Positions 34,761 through 44,337 of a stretch of 46,327 nucleotides of DNA are shown piece by piece. The position numbers and the translations under genes were made by a program. The DNA lies in the NCBI GenBank assembly GCA_029975275.1, contig JARKPN010000054.1, positions 1-46,327 of the forward strand. The letters run 5' to 3'. The DNA is from Geobacteraceae bacterium (GTDB taxonomy: Bacteria; Desulfobacterota; Desulfuromonadia; Geobacterales; Geobacteraceae). Below the pieces are notes generated by a model. It ran no database searches. It was given only the letters and a program-made list of their open reading frames with translations, and was not told the DNA's origin. The stretch's first letter is position 1; every line of letters begins with the position of its first letter.

Positions 34761-34776
34761 CCTGCCTGAGATGCTT

Positions 34777-35247
34777 TCACCCGCCCTTGAGGAGAAAATC
34801 CACCACCTCCGCGGGGTGCGAGTCCGCCTTTTTCACCGTCTGCCAATGCTTCGCCACCCTGCCGTCCGGCCCCACGACAACCGTCGAGCGGATGGTCCCC
34901 AGGCTCTTCTTGCCGTACCTCATCTTCTCCCCGAAGGCCCCATAGGACTCCATCATGGAGGTGTCCGGGTCGGAGAGGAGTACGAAGGGAAGGCCGAACG
35001 AGCGGATGAACCGGTCGTGGGACACCAGGCTGTCCCTGCTGACCCCCAGGAGCACGATCCCCCTGGATACCAGCTCCTGGTGGAGGTCGCGGAAGGCGCA
35101 TGCCTCCTTGGTGCATCCCGGGGTATTGTCCTTTGGATAGAAATAGATGACCAGGGTCTTGCCACTGTAGTCTCTCAAAGCATGTTTTATGCCGTCGGTC
35201 CCGTAGAGTTCGAAATCCGGCGCCGGTTGTCCTTCAAGTGAAGCCAT
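34777..35247 (-). CDS. bcp: Bcp/PrxQ-type thioredoxin-dependent peroxiredoxin
   Basis: The 156-residue protein has the active site FYPKDNTPGCTKEACAF with peroxidatic C45 and resolving C50, the spacing of atypical 2-Cys PrxQ/BCP enzymes. These reduce hydrogen peroxide and organic peroxides using thioredoxin. I choose the ATG at 35247 because AAGGAG lies nine bases upstream and it places the cysteines at the usual numbers; an ATG eight codons earlier (35271) is less likely. It precedes nuoA on the same strand, separated by a hairpin. Confidence 0.93.
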   Translation of the reverse strand: MASLEGQPAPDFELYGTDGIKHALRDYSGKTLVIYFYPKDNTPGCTKEACAFRDLHQELVSRGIVLLGVSRDSLVSHDRFIRSFGLPFVLLSDPDTSMMESYGAFGEKMRYGKKSLGTIRSTVVVGPDGRVAKHWQTVKKADSHPAEVVDFLLKGG

Positions 35248-35396
35248 GTCCTTCTCCTTCAGCGAAACCATGAATGGTTCCGGGGACGTTCAGGGAGATC
35301 CTCTCTTCCCTTGCTCCCGCGAGACCCCGGGATAATGTCTCAGTTTATGTCAGAAAACCGATAATGCAAGGTGCCAAAATGGCTTTCATGGAACAC

Positions 35397-35423
35397 CCTG
35401 GAAATCCATGAACGATTTCCAGG
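35397..35423. promoter_or_regulatory. Perfect inverted repeat between bcp and a sensor kinase
   Basis: CCTGGAAATC and GATTTCCAGG form ten-base perfect arms around a seven-base centre in the divergent intergenic region. There is no T-run on either side. It is a candidate operator, for example for a dimeric regulator of bcp or of the kinase at 35505. Confidence 0.5.
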
Positions 35424-35504
35424 TCAAGCCGAAGTGAAGTGTGGGAATTCTATGATACATTAAAACAAATGTGGCTCTGATCTGGCAATCGGGGGAGGGT
35501 TTGC

Positions 35505-38027
35505 ATGCACACGCCAAACAGGATACCTCTGACAATCGTCGGCACATATCTTTTTTTCGGCACGGTGTGGATTCTCCTTTCGGATTTTTATTTATACTGG
35601 TTCCTCAATGCCGATCCCGGGGTCGTACGGCTGGAGCTTTTCAAGGGACTGGCGTATGTATCGCTGACAGGGATCGGTCTCTACTGGCTGGTCCGGTTTC
35701 ATTTCAGAAAACAGCTGGACATGCAGGCGGTCCTTGAACAGCGCAACCGGGAGCTTCAGGAATCCATGGCCGCCACCGGGAAGGAAAAGGCCAAGTACGA
35801 GGCCATGCTCATGGCCATCGGCGACGGGGTCTCGGTCCAGGACCGGGAGTTCCGCATCATTTACCAGAACCGGTTCCTGAAAGACCTGTTCGGCAACCAG
35901 GAGGGAAACCATTGCTTCATGTCCTACGAAGGGATCCCCGTGGTCTGCGACGGCTGTCCCCTGCATGAGGCGTTCACGGACGGGAAGGTTCACAAGGCGG
36001 AACGATGCGTGTGCATCGAGGGCGTGGACCATCACGTGGAGCTGACCGCTTCGCCGGTCCGGGACCTGCGTGGAGAGATCGTCGCCGGCATCGAGATCGT
36101 GCGGGACATCACCGAGCGCACGAACATGGAGGAGCGCCTGGCCGCCTCGGAACGGAAGTTCCGCATGCTGTTCGACCACGCGCCGGACGCGGTCTTCATA
36201 CACGCGCCGGACGGCCGTATCCTCGAAGCGAACGAAGCCGCCGTCGAGAGGCTGGGGTACGGCCACGCACGGCTCGTTGCAATGAGCATGCGGGAGCTGG
36301 AGGTGCCGGACCCTCCCGATAAGTCACAGGAGCGGATCCGCGGGATCCTTGCTCACGGCTCGCTCATCTTCGAGACCGGCTGCGTCACGGAGAACGGAGT
36401 GGTCATTCCCATGGAGGTGAGTGCCAGACGTATCACCTACGAAGGAAACGAGGCCATCCTGAGCTATTGCCGGGACATCACCGAACGGAGAAAGGCCGAA
36501 GACTCCCTCAGGGAGAGCGAGGAAAGGTGGCAGTTCGCCCTTGAGGGGAGCGGCGACGGGGTCTGGGACTGGGACATCGCCCAGGGTACGGTCTATTACT
36601 CTGATCGTTGGAAAAGCATGCTGGGGTTCGGCCCCCGCGACTTCCCTGAGAACGAGAACCTGTGGCGCATGCTGGTCCATCCGGACGATCGCCCATGGGT
36701 CAGTGAAGAGCTCAGACGGCACCTGCAGAACGAAATCCCGGTCTACATCACCGAACACCGGCTCTACTGCAAGGACGGATCCTGGAAGTGGATCCTGGAT
36801 CGCGGCAAGGTAATGGCCCGGGATTCCGCGGGCTACCCCCTGCGGATGGTCGGCACCTACACCGACATAACCGACCGCAAGCGTCTGGAAGAGCAGCTCC
36901 GCCAGGCCCAGAAGATGGAGGCGGTGGGCGAGTTGGCCGGGGGAATCGCCCACGACTTCAACAACATACTGACCGCGATCATCGGCAGAATCTACCTGCT
37001 GCAGACCAGACTCTCGGACAGACAGGACCTCCTGGCCCATGCGGACCAGATTGCCTATGCGGCCGAAAGAGCTGCCAACCTTACCCAGAGCCTGCTTGCC
37101 TTCAGCCGCGAGCAGATAATCAACCTGCAGCGCAAGGACCTCAACCAGGTGGTGAAAAACTCCGGCAAGCTCTTCAGCAGGCTTGTGCGCGAGGACATGG
37201 AGATCTCCATGAACCTGGCTCCTTCAAACCCGGTGATCCTGGCCGACGAGGTGCAGCTGGAGCAGGTACTGATGAACCTGGTGGCCAACGCCCGGGACGC
37301 ACTCCCCCATGGGGGCAGCATCGGGATCTCCACCGATACTCTCTGGTTCGACGAAAAATACGTGGCCACCCACGGCTTCGGCAGGGTGGGCACGTACGCC
37401 GTGCTCACCGTATCCGACAATGGAACCGGCATGGACGCAAATACCAAGGCCAGGATCTTCGAACCGTTTTTCACTACCAAGGAGGTCGGCAAAGGCACCG
37501 GGCTCGGGCTCTCCATCGTCTATGGCATCGTCAAGCAGCATAATGGCCATATCAACGTCTACAGCGAGCCGGGCGCCGGCACGACCTTCAGGATATATCT
37601 TCCCGCAGTGGAGGGAGCTACCGAGGAGGAGGAACCGACAGAGCCGGCTCTCCCGCCGTCCGGCAGTGGGACCATCCTGGTGGCGGAGGACGAGGAAGCG
37701 GTCAGGGCACTGACCAGGACCATCCTGAGCGAATTCGGCTATCAGGTCATCGAAGCGGTTGACGGCATGGAGGCGGTGGTGAAGTTCCGCGAAAACCCGG
37801 ACGGTATAGATGCGGTGCTGCTGGACGTGATCATGCCGCGCCTGAACGGCAGGGAGGCGCGCGACGAGATCATCAAGACCCGGCCGGACGCAAAAATACT
37901 GTTCATGAGCGGTTATACTGGGGATATTCTGGGACAGCAGGGCCTGCTCACCGGGGAGACCGGGATGATCCAGAAACCCCTCAAACCGAGGGACCTCCTG
38001 ATCAAACTGGGGAAGATGCTTGAATAG
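35505..38027 (+). CDS. Multi-PAS hybrid histidine kinase with receiver domain
   Basis: The 840-residue protein starts after a GGGGGAGGG ribosome site. Two membrane helices lie at about 9-32 and 45-67. A first PAS domain (about 95-205) has an unusual cysteine pattern ([22 protein letters not shown], then ERCVC). Two more PAS domains follow (about 215-335 and 335-465), the last PAS_3-like with its PAC end [12 protein letters not shown]. HisKA carries H483 ([10 protein letters not shown]); HATPase_c has [19 protein letters not shown] and [13 protein letters not shown]. The C-terminal receiver has D774 ([13 protein letters not shown]). No output domain follows, so phosphotransfer to another protein is expected. 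It shares its kinase-receiver half with the kinases at 13359 and 41552. Confidence 0.93.
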   Translation: MHTPNRIPLTIVGTYLFFGTVWILLSDFYLYWFLNADPGVVRLELFKGLAYVSLTGIGLYWLVRFHFRKQLDMQAVLEQRNRELQESMAATGKEKAKYEAMLMAIGDGVSVQDREFRIIYQNRFLKDLFGNQEGNHCFMSYEGIPVVCDGCPLHEAFTDGKVHKAERCVCIEGVDHHVELTASPVRDLRGEIVAGIEIVRDITERTNMEERLAASERKFRMLFDHAPDAVFIHAPDGRILEANEAAVERLGYGHARLVAMSMRELEVPDPPDKSQERIRGILAHGSLIFETGCVTENGVVIPMEVSARRITYEGNEAILSYCRDITERRKAEDSLRESEERWQFALEGSGDGVWDWDIAQGTVYYSDRWKSMLGFGPRDFPENENLWRMLVHPDDRPWVSEELRRHLQNEIPVYITEHRLYCKDGSWKWILDRGKVMARDSAGYPLRMVGTYTDITDRKRLEEQLRQAQKMEAVGELAGGIAHDFNNILTAIIGRIYLLQTRLSDRQDLLAHADQIAYAAERAANLTQSLLAFSREQIINLQRKDLNQVVKNSGKLFSRLVREDMEISMNLAPSNPVILADEVQLEQVLMNLVANARDALPHGGSIGISTDTLWFDEKYVATHGFGRVGTYAVLTVSDNGTGMDANTKARIFEPFFTTKEVGKGTGLGLSIVYGIVKQHNGHINVYSEPGAGTTFRIYLPAVEGATEEEEPTEPALPPSGSGTILVAEDEEAVRALTRTILSEFGYQVIEAVDGMEAVVKFRENPDGIDAVLLDVIMPRLNGREARDEIIKTRPDAKILFMSGYTGDILGQQGLLTGETGMIQKPLKPRDLLIKLGKMLE

Positions 38028-38140
38028 ACCGGCCGTTTAATCTTGACCTTTTGCACCTCCTTCGCTACTCTTTTCCGGAAGAAGTTCATAACCCGCAGTG
38101 AATACGGTGTTCCCGTTCCGCAGCGTCATCAAGGTCCATC

Positions 38141-39094
38141 ATGCTCAAGGCTTACCTCCGTACGGAAGACACCATCAAGGCGCTCACTCTGGAGCTGGAG
38201 CACCTTGAATCCCTTGACCCCTCCACCCTGGTGTGGCTCGACATGGTCTCCCCCACGCCGGAGGAGAACATCGCCGTGGAGAGGTCCCTCAAGCTGGAGC
38301 TCCCGACCCGCCAGGAATCGGAAGAGATCGAGTACAGCTCCCGCTACTGGGAGGACGAGAGCGGCATCTGGATCAATACCCCCTTCCTGGTCAAAGAAGA
38401 AGAAAACTTCGTCAACGAGACGGTATCCTTCATCCTGAAGGGGAACCTTCTCACCACGATCCGTTTCAACGAGCTGCGCATCTTCACCGAATTCTCCCGC
38501 AAGCTCAGACTTACGCCGCGGGCCTTCCACAACGGCGCCGACGTCCTCTCGGGGATTCTGGCCATGAGGGTGGATATCGACGCGGACCTGATCGAGAACC
38601 TGTCGAAGGAGATCGTCACCATCGGCCGGAAAGACCCCCAGTCGTTCGACCAGCCGGGCGAATTCCTCGAGTACATCACCTCGTACGAAGACATCAACAT
38701 CACCTTCCGTGAAAACCTGACCGACAAGCACCGGGTCATTTCATCACTGCTGAAAAGCGCCATGATCTCGGAAAGCCATAAAAGGGAGCTTTCCATGATG
38801 ATCAAGGACGTGAACTCTCTCATCACCTCGGCAAACTTCAACTTCGAGCGCCTCGACTACCTCCAGAACCTCTTTCTCAACCACCTGAGCATAGAGCAGA
38901 ACAAGGTCATCAAGATCTTCACCGTCATGTCGGTAATCTTCCTGCCACCGACGCTCATCGCCAGCATATACGGCATGAACTTCAGGTTTCTGCCCGAGCT
39001 GGAATGGCAGTTCGGCTACCCCGTGGCCCTCGGGCTCATCGTCCTCTCCGCCATCCTCCCAATCTACATCTTCCGGAAGAAAGGTTGGCTGTAG
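38141..39094 (+). CDS. corA: CorA-family divalent cation transporter
   Basis: The 317-residue protein has the CorA layout: a soluble alpha/beta N-terminal domain, a long helix, and two C-terminal membrane helices (about 257-279 and 292-312). The signature YGMNF lies at the end of the first helix (ASIYGMNFRFLPELEW) and forms the pore selectivity loop of Mg2+/Co2+ channels. Length is typical. AAGG lies eight bases before the ATG. It sits between two sensor kinases with short gaps on each side; no link is obvious beyond possible co-transcription. Confidence 0.93.
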   Translation: MLKAYLRTEDTIKALTLELEHLESLDPSTLVWLDMVSPTPEENIAVERSLKLELPTRQESEEIEYSSRYWEDESGIWINTPFLVKEEENFVNETVSFILKGNLLTTIRFNELRIFTEFSRKLRLTPRAFHNGADVLSGILAMRVDIDADLIENLSKEIVTIGRKDPQSFDQPGEFLEYITSYEDINITFRENLTDKHRVISSLLKSAMISESHKRELSMMIKDVNSLITSANFNFERLDYLQNLFLNHLSIEQNKVIKIFTVMSVIFLPPTLIASIYGMNFRFLPELEWQFGYPVALGLIVLSAILPIYIFRKKGWL

Positions 39095-39112
39095 GCTTGA
39101 GGACCGCCGGGC

Positions 39113-41254
39113 ATGCTCCGCCCGACCGTTGGACCCTCCGTAGCGTCACATTATGCCCGTGAACGTATCGCCTTGAATCGAACCATGACCAAACCGACCT
39201 TTACCCAGATCGTCGACATCCCGCAGATCAAGCAGTTACTGGAGGCCCATTTCCAGACCACCGGCGTGCTCTCGGCCATTCTCGACACGAATGAGAACAT
39301 TCTGGTGGCCGTGGGGTGGCAGGATATCTGTACCCGGTTCCACCGGGCCAATCCGGACTCCCTTGCGCGCTGCCGTCAGAGTGATGCCCTCATCAAATCC
39401 CGGATGCAGGAGCTGCAAGGTGACATCCTGGAGTACCGGTGCGCCAACGGGTTGCAGGAGGTGGCCATGCCGATTGTCATCGAGGGAGAGCACCTGGCCA
39501 CCTTCTTCCTCGGCCAGTTCTTCTACGATGACGAAAGGCCGGACCCGGAATATTTCCGCCGCCAGGCTCGCGAATTCGGCTTCGACGAAGAGGACTACAT
39601 GGCCGCCCTTTCGCGGGTTCCCTTCCTGACCCGCACGCAAGTCGGCGACATCATGGACTACTACCGAATCCTGGTCCGGATGATGGCCGAGACCGGGCTG
39701 AGAAACCTCAGGCTCACCCGGGGGGTGGAGGAGCGGAAGAAGGCCGAGGAAGAGGCGTCCTTCTTCAGGAACCTGGTGGAATACACCCGCGACCCGGTCT
39801 ACGTACTCGACCCCGACGACGGCTGGAGACTGGTCTACCTCAATCAGGCGGCATGCGCCCATTACGGTATGGATCGGGAACAGCTCCTCACCATGCGCAT
39901 TCCCGACTGGGACCCGAAATTCGACATGACCACCATTGACAAGGGGTGGCAGCAGCAGAAGCAGGGAAAGTCCGTGCGCTTCGAGACGGTACACCGACTT
40001 GCTTCCGGAAAGCTGGTTCCGGTCGAGGTCTCGGCCAACTACCTGGTGCATGAGGGAAAGGAGCTGTGCGTCGGTTATTTCCATGACATCAGCGAACGCA
40101 AGGCCATGGAGGCCCGGCTGAAGGAAAGCGAACGGAACCTTATCGAAGCCCAGCGCATCGCCTGCATCGGCAACTGGCTGACGGATACCTCCGGCAACGT
40201 CATCTCGGCCTCGACCGAGTGCTATCGGATCTTCGGCGTCACGCCTGAGGAGTTCGCGGAGACCTTCGAAGCCCGCATGGCATGCGTGCACCTGGACGAC
40301 CGCGCCAGGGTCAGGTCGGTGATGGAAGATCTGATGAAGAACCGCGCCTCGGGGTCGCTGGAGTGCCGGATCATGCGCCCGGACGGCGACGAGAGAATCG
40401 TCCATATCCGGCTGGAACCTGCGCCCGGCGAACCAGGAAAACCCGAACGCATATTCGGGACGGTGCAGGACGTCACCGAGCAGCGCAAGGTAATGGACTC
40501 CCTGATGGAAAAGGACCTCCTGCTCCTGCAGCAGAGCCGCCTGGCCACCATGGGCGAGATGGTGAATTACATCGCCCACCAGTGGCGGCAGCCCCTCAAC
40601 GTCATCGGGCTGTTGGTCCAGGCCATGCGGGACGACTATCTGCACGGCGAGCTGGGAGAAGAAGACCTGCCGCGTATCGTGGGGCAGATTATGGACCTGA
40701 TCCGGCACATGTCTGGCACCATCGAGGATTTCAGGGTCTTCTTCAGGTCCGGCAAGGAAGCAAAGCCCTTCGATCTCAGGGAGGTGACCTGCAAGACCCT
40801 GTCGTTCGTAGCCGACTCATTGAAGATGAGCAACATCGGGCTCACGCTGGAAGCCGAGGACGGCCTTGTGGCCATGGGGTACCGGAACGAATTCTCCCAC
40901 GTGCTGCTCAACCTCCTGAACAATGCGCGGGAGGCCCTGGCGGAGAAGGGCACGGCATCTCCCGGGATAACCATCAGGATCTTCAGGGAAGAGGATACCG
41001 GCGTGATCTCCATCAGGGACAACGCGGGAGGCATCCCCCCCGACATCATCGGAAAACTGTTCGACTGCTACTTCACTACCAAGGAGAAAGGGACCGGCGT
41101 CGGTCTTTACATGTGCAGGACTATTATTGAAAAACGCATGGGGGGCTCCATTGCGGCGCACAACGTGGATGACGGGGCCGAGTTCCGCGTCCGCATCCCC
41201 CTGGTGAATCCGAATCCGTACAACAGGGACGCAGTTGCCGGAAGAATTGATTAA
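39113..41254 (+). CDS. PocR-domain PAS histidine kinase
   Basis: The frame gives 713 residues from the ATG at 39113, which has GAGG ten bases upstream; a second start at 39185 (MTKPTFTQIVDI) matches the domain edge better but has no ribosome site. The N-terminal PocR region (about 28-200) shows TGVLSAILDTNENILVAVGW, DSLARCRQSD, EYRCANGLQEVAMPIVIEGEHLATFFLGQFF. Two PAS domains follow (about 215-340 and 345-465). The kinase core is of the HWRQPL class: H489 in YIAHQWRQPLNVIG, then NNAREAL, DNAGGIP and GTGVGLYM. No membrane segment and no receiver are seen, so it is a cytosolic kinase that needs a separate response regulator. PocR domains are proposed to bind small organic ligands such as diols or aromatics. 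Confidence 0.92.
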   Translation: MLRPTVGPSVASHYARERIALNRTMTKPTFTQIVDIPQIKQLLEAHFQTTGVLSAILDTNENILVAVGWQDICTRFHRANPDSLARCRQSDALIKSRMQELQGDILEYRCANGLQEVAMPIVIEGEHLATFFLGQFFYDDERPDPEYFRRQAREFGFDEEDYMAALSRVPFLTRTQVGDIMDYYRILVRMMAETGLRNLRLTRGVEERKKAEEEASFFRNLVEYTRDPVYVLDPDDGWRLVYLNQAACAHYGMDREQLLTMRIPDWDPKFDMTTIDKGWQQQKQGKSVRFETVHRLASGKLVPVEVSANYLVHEGKELCVGYFHDISERKAMEARLKESERNLIEAQRIACIGNWLTDTSGNVISASTECYRIFGVTPEEFAETFEARMACVHLDDRARVRSVMEDLMKNRASGSLECRIMRPDGDERIVHIRLEPAPGEPGKPERIFGTVQDVTEQRKVMDSLMEKDLLLLQQSRLATMGEMVNYIAHQWRQPLNVIGLLVQAMRDDYLHGELGEEDLPRIVGQIMDLIRHMSGTIEDFRVFFRSGKEAKPFDLREVTCKTLSFVADSLKMSNIGLTLEAEDGLVAMGYRNEFSHVLLNLLNNAREALAEKGTASPGITIRIFREEDTGVISIRDNAGGIPPDIIGKLFDCYFTTKEKGTGVGLYMCRTIIEKRMGGSIAAHNVDDGAEFRVRIPLVNPNPYNRDAVAGRID

Positions 41255-41285
41255 TCCGGCAGTGCCCCTGCCGAGGATTGGATAC

Positions 41286-41320
41286 AAGGCCTTACGCAAC
41301 CATGCGTATGGCCTTTTTTT
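41286..41320 (+). terminator. Intrinsic terminator after the PocR kinase
   Basis: The stem AAGGCC-TACGC/GCGTA-GGCCTT has one mismatch, a short loop and a run of seven T. It lies about 30 bases after the stop and should end the corA-kinase transcript. Confidence 0.88.
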
Positions 41321-41551
41321 ATTGGAACAATCCTGGACCCGCACCATCCCGCATGACAAGCAAGGATACGGGTCGGGTTCATTATAATATCAAAATTATC
41401 AAAATAATTATGTTTTTCACGAAGATATCACTGTATTTATTGTTCATTCGATCCGATAAATCCAAGTATGCGGTGTCCGCAGTTGATCCATCCGGTGCAC
41501 CCATGCCGGCCCGGGTAAGGAAAATCAAAGCAATCAGGAGCATGGCGCTTC
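41321..41551 (+). other. AT-rich intergenic region upstream of the dCache kinase
   Basis: This region is AT-rich around 41380-41460 and contains a perfect TATAAT at 41383-41388, a possible -10 box without a good -35. No gene is recognised. It probably holds the promoter of the kinase at 41552. Confidence 0.5.
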
Positions 41552-44122
41552 ATGATAAACAAGCTTGAAAAAGCAAACTCCCCGCCGTCCACCGGGGCCT
41601 TCCTGTTGCGGCTCGCGGCCTGCGTCTTAGCGGTGAATCTGTTCGTTGTCTCTCTAACGGGATATTCCCTGAACGAGAGTCGGGGTCAGCACCGGGAGAG
41701 GGCGGAAGTAACAACCCAGAACCTGTCGCAGGTCATAGAACAGCACATAGGCGCAACCATAACCAAGCTGGATGTTGTCCTCCTGACCACGGTGGACGAA
41801 ATAAAAAAACAGATTGCTTCCGGCGGCATCGAGAAACAATCGCTGGATGCCTTCATGACCAGACACTGCTCAAGCCTTCCCGAACTGGACGGACTGCGGA
41901 TGGCCGATGCGCGGGGTTATATCAGGTACGGCTCCGACACTGCGGAAACGGCTGCCATAAATGTCGCCGACCGCCACTACTTCAAGCGACACGGCAGCGA
42001 CTCCGGTTCGGGGTTGATCATATCCAGGCCTCTGGTGAGCCGCGTTACCGGAAAGTGGGCATTGGTTATATCCAGGCGGGTCAACAATCCCGACGGCAGC
42101 TTTGCCGGAGTCGCTTACGGTGTGATATCACTGGAGCACTTTGCCAGGCTGTTTGCCTCCATTGATGTGGGCAAGCACGGCTCCATAACAGTGCGCGACG
42201 ACGAGCTTGGCTTGGTGGTGCGCTACCCCAAACCGGAGGAAAGCGGCGGCTCCATAGGGGAAAAAATAGTATCCGACACGTTCCGGCAACTGATCGCGTC
42301 AGGTAGGGAAAACGGGACGTTCAATGCGGTATACCCGGTTGACGGGATCGAGCGGACCCTCTCCTTCCGCAAGATCTCAACGTATCCGCTCTACGTCAGT
42401 GTAGGCCTTGCCTTGGACGACCATCTCGCCGATTGGCGGGGTGAAGTGCGCAGGATGGCCCTGATGGCGGCGATTTTCTTTGGCATCACGCTGCTGGCGT
42501 CATGGCTGATTTACCGCGACTGGCTGCGAAGAAAGGAAGCGGTGCGGGAACTGGCCCGTCAGGAGCTGAAATTTCGCACCATGGCGGACTTCACCTACGA
42601 CTGGGAATTCTGGCTCGCTCCCGACGGCTCCTTCATCCACACCTCGCCGTCCTGCGAAAGGCTGACCGGCCACAGCGCGGAGGCCTTTTACCAAGACCCT
42701 GGCCTTCTGAACCGCATCGTGCACCCGGACGACCTGCCGCTCTGGCTCGAACACCGCTGCCACCTGGATGACAACGGGAAATCAGAAAGCATCATTTTCC
42801 GCATTCGCCGTGCCGACGACGCAATCTGCTGGATCGAGCACGTATGCCGGCCGGTTATTGACCCATCGGGAACCTACCTCGGGCGACGCGGCAGCAACCG
42901 CGACATCACCGAACGCGAGCAGGCGAACGAGGAGAGAAAGAAACTGGAAGCCCGGCTGCTCCAGGCCCAGAAGATGGAAGCCATCGGTCGGCTCGCAGGC
43001 GGGATCGCCCACGATTTCAACAACATCCTGACCGCCATTATCGGCTACACCCAGATTCTCCTGATACGGACGGCGAACGACAGCCAACTGCAGCATTACG
43101 TCGAGCAGGTCTTTACCTCGGCGGAGCGGGCGGCCGACCTCACCAAGGACCTGCTGGCCTTCAGCAGGAAGCAGGTCCTTCATACGGAACCGCTGGACGC
43201 ATGCGACATATTGCGAAGATTGCGGAAGATGCTCGAACGCCTGATCCCGGAGGACACGGATTTCCGGACAACTCTTTCGGAAGACGAACTGGTCGTCATG
43301 GCGGACAGGGGGAAAATCGAGCAGGTTATCATGAACCTTGTTACCAACGCCAGGGACGCCATGCCGACGGGAGGCGTGCTGTCGATCGGTATCTCGCGGG
43401 CGGTGATGGACGGAAGGTTCGTCCACTCGCACGGGTTCGGGGAGCCCGGCGAGTATGCCTGCATCTCGGTGGCCGATTCGGGTCGCGGCATGGATGAGGA
43501 GACCCGCAGGAAGCTGTTCGAGCCGTTCTTTACCACAAAGGAGGTGGGCAAGGGGACCGGGCTCGGCATGGCCATCATCTACGGCGTGGTCAAGCAGCAT
43601 AACGGCTACATCAGCGTCTATTCCGAACCCGGGAGGGGGACGACCTTCAGGATCTATCTGCCGCTCATTGCCGGAGAGGTTGCGGTGGTTCCTGAGACAC
43701 GGGATAAGGATCCGATTGCGAGCGGCACGGAAACCATCCTGCTGGCCGAGGACGACGCGTCGGTGCGGGAACTGCATAAGACGATCCTGGAAACAGCCGG
43801 ATACGAGGTCATCGAGGCGGTCGACGGCCAGGATGCGCTCGACAGGTTCATGGGGCATCCGAAAGCGGTGGACATGCTCATAACCGACGTGATCATGCCA
43901 AAAATCGACGGTAAACGGCTCTATCAGGAAATTGAGAAGATCCGGCCCGACATGGGGGTCCTGTTCATGAGCGGCTACACCAGGGATATCGTCATCGAGC
44001 GGGGAATACTCGACCACGAGTGGAACTTCCTGGCCAAACCGGTCAGGTCTGCGGATCTGCTGAGAAAGGTACGACACATCCTGGATCAGAAGGATGGGCA
44101 AGAAAACGGGCTGCGGCGATGA
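41552..44122 (+). CDS. dCache hybrid histidine kinase with receiver domain
   Basis: The 856-residue protein has a first membrane helix at about 20-43 and a second at about 295-318. Between them lies an extracytoplasmic dCache_1-type sensor (residues about 45-290) with features such as [34 protein letters not shown] and [16 protein letters not shown]_3 domain (about 345-460) leads to HisKA with H487 ([17 protein letters not shown]). HATPase_c follows with LVTNARDAM and [13 protein letters not shown]. The receiver has D779 ([12 protein letters not shown]). It should sense a periplasmic small molecule and phosphorylate its own receiver. AGGAG lies about eleven bases upstream of the ATG. The 3' end overlaps the terminator of the convergent tRNA gene. 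Confidence 0.93.
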   Translation: MINKLEKANSPPSTGAFLLRLAACVLAVNLFVVSLTGYSLNESRGQHRERAEVTTQNLSQVIEQHIGATITKLDVVLLTTVDEIKKQIASGGIEKQSLDAFMTRHCSSLPELDGLRMADARGYIRYGSDTAETAAINVADRHYFKRHGSDSGSGLIISRPLVSRVTGKWALVISRRVNNPDGSFAGVAYGVISLEHFARLFASIDVGKHGSITVRDDELGLVVRYPKPEESGGSIGEKIVSDTFRQLIASGRENGTFNAVYPVDGIERTLSFRKISTYPLYVSVGLALDDHLADWRGEVRRMALMAAIFFGITLLASWLIYRDWLRRKEAVRELARQELKFRTMADFTYDWEFWLAPDGSFIHTSPSCERLTGHSAEAFYQDPGLLNRIVHPDDLPLWLEHRCHLDDNGKSESIIFRIRRADDAICWIEHVCRPVIDPSGTYLGRRGSNRDITEREQANEERKKLEARLLQAQKMEAIGRLAGGIAHDFNNILTAIIGYTQILLIRTANDSQLQHYVEQVFTSAERAADLTKDLLAFSRKQVLHTEPLDACDILRRLRKMLERLIPEDTDFRTTLSEDELVVMADRGKIEQVIMNLVTNARDAMPTGGVLSIGISRAVMDGRFVHSHGFGEPGEYACISVADSGRGMDEETRRKLFEPFFTTKEVGKGTGLGMAIIYGVVKQHNGYISVYSEPGRGTTFRIYLPLIAGEVAVVPETRDKDPIASGTETILLAEDDASVRELHKTILETAGYEVIEAVDGQDALDRFMGHPKAVDMLITDVIMPKIDGKRLYQEIEKIRPDMGVLFMSGYTRDIVIERGILDHEWNFLAKPVRSADLLRKVRHILDQKDGQENGLRR

Positions 44123-44133
44123 CCGAAGCCCGT
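44100..44133 (-). terminator. Intrinsic terminator of tRNA-Arg, overlapping the kinase 3' end
   Basis: On the minus strand ACGGGCT and AGCCCGT pair around 14 bases, with inner CGG/CCG pairs, and are followed by TTTTCTT. It lies ten bases after the tRNA CCA and within the last codons of the convergent kinase gene. Confidence 0.75.
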
Positions 44134-44142
44134 AGATTTCAG

Positions 44143-44219
44143 TGGCACGCTCGGAGGGATTCGAACCCCCGGCCAATGGCTTCGAAGGCCATTGCTCTAT
44201 CCAGCTGAGCTACGAGCGC
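44143..44219 (-). tRNA. tRNA-Arg (anticodon TCG)
   Basis: The 77-base minus-strand gene folds as a full cloverleaf. The acceptor GCGCTCG pairs with CGAGCGT (first pair G-T), followed by G and an encoded CCA. The D arm is GCTC/GAGC. The anticodon stem ATGGC/GCCAT has loop CTTCGAA, giving anticodon TCG, which reads CGA arginine codons (and others by wobble). The T arm is GGGGG-TTCGAAT-CCCTC. Confidence 0.96.
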
Positions 44220-44237
44220 GAATGCATGGGAGGCCAC

Positions 44238-44265
44238 TCTATCCCAAGTGCCGAGAATAAATCAA
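44238..44265 (-). promoter_or_regulatory. Candidate promoter of tRNA-Arg
   Basis: On the minus strand TTGATT (44265-44260), a 16-base spacer and GATAGA (44243-44238) lie 18 bases before the tRNA 5' end. The match is modest; position is the main support. Confidence 0.3.
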
Positions 44266-44337
44266 GCCCCTTTTCCCCACCGTCAATTCCCGCTGTTTTT
44301 TCTTGTCGCTCTGCCGCAATCCGTTTATCCTGTCCCC

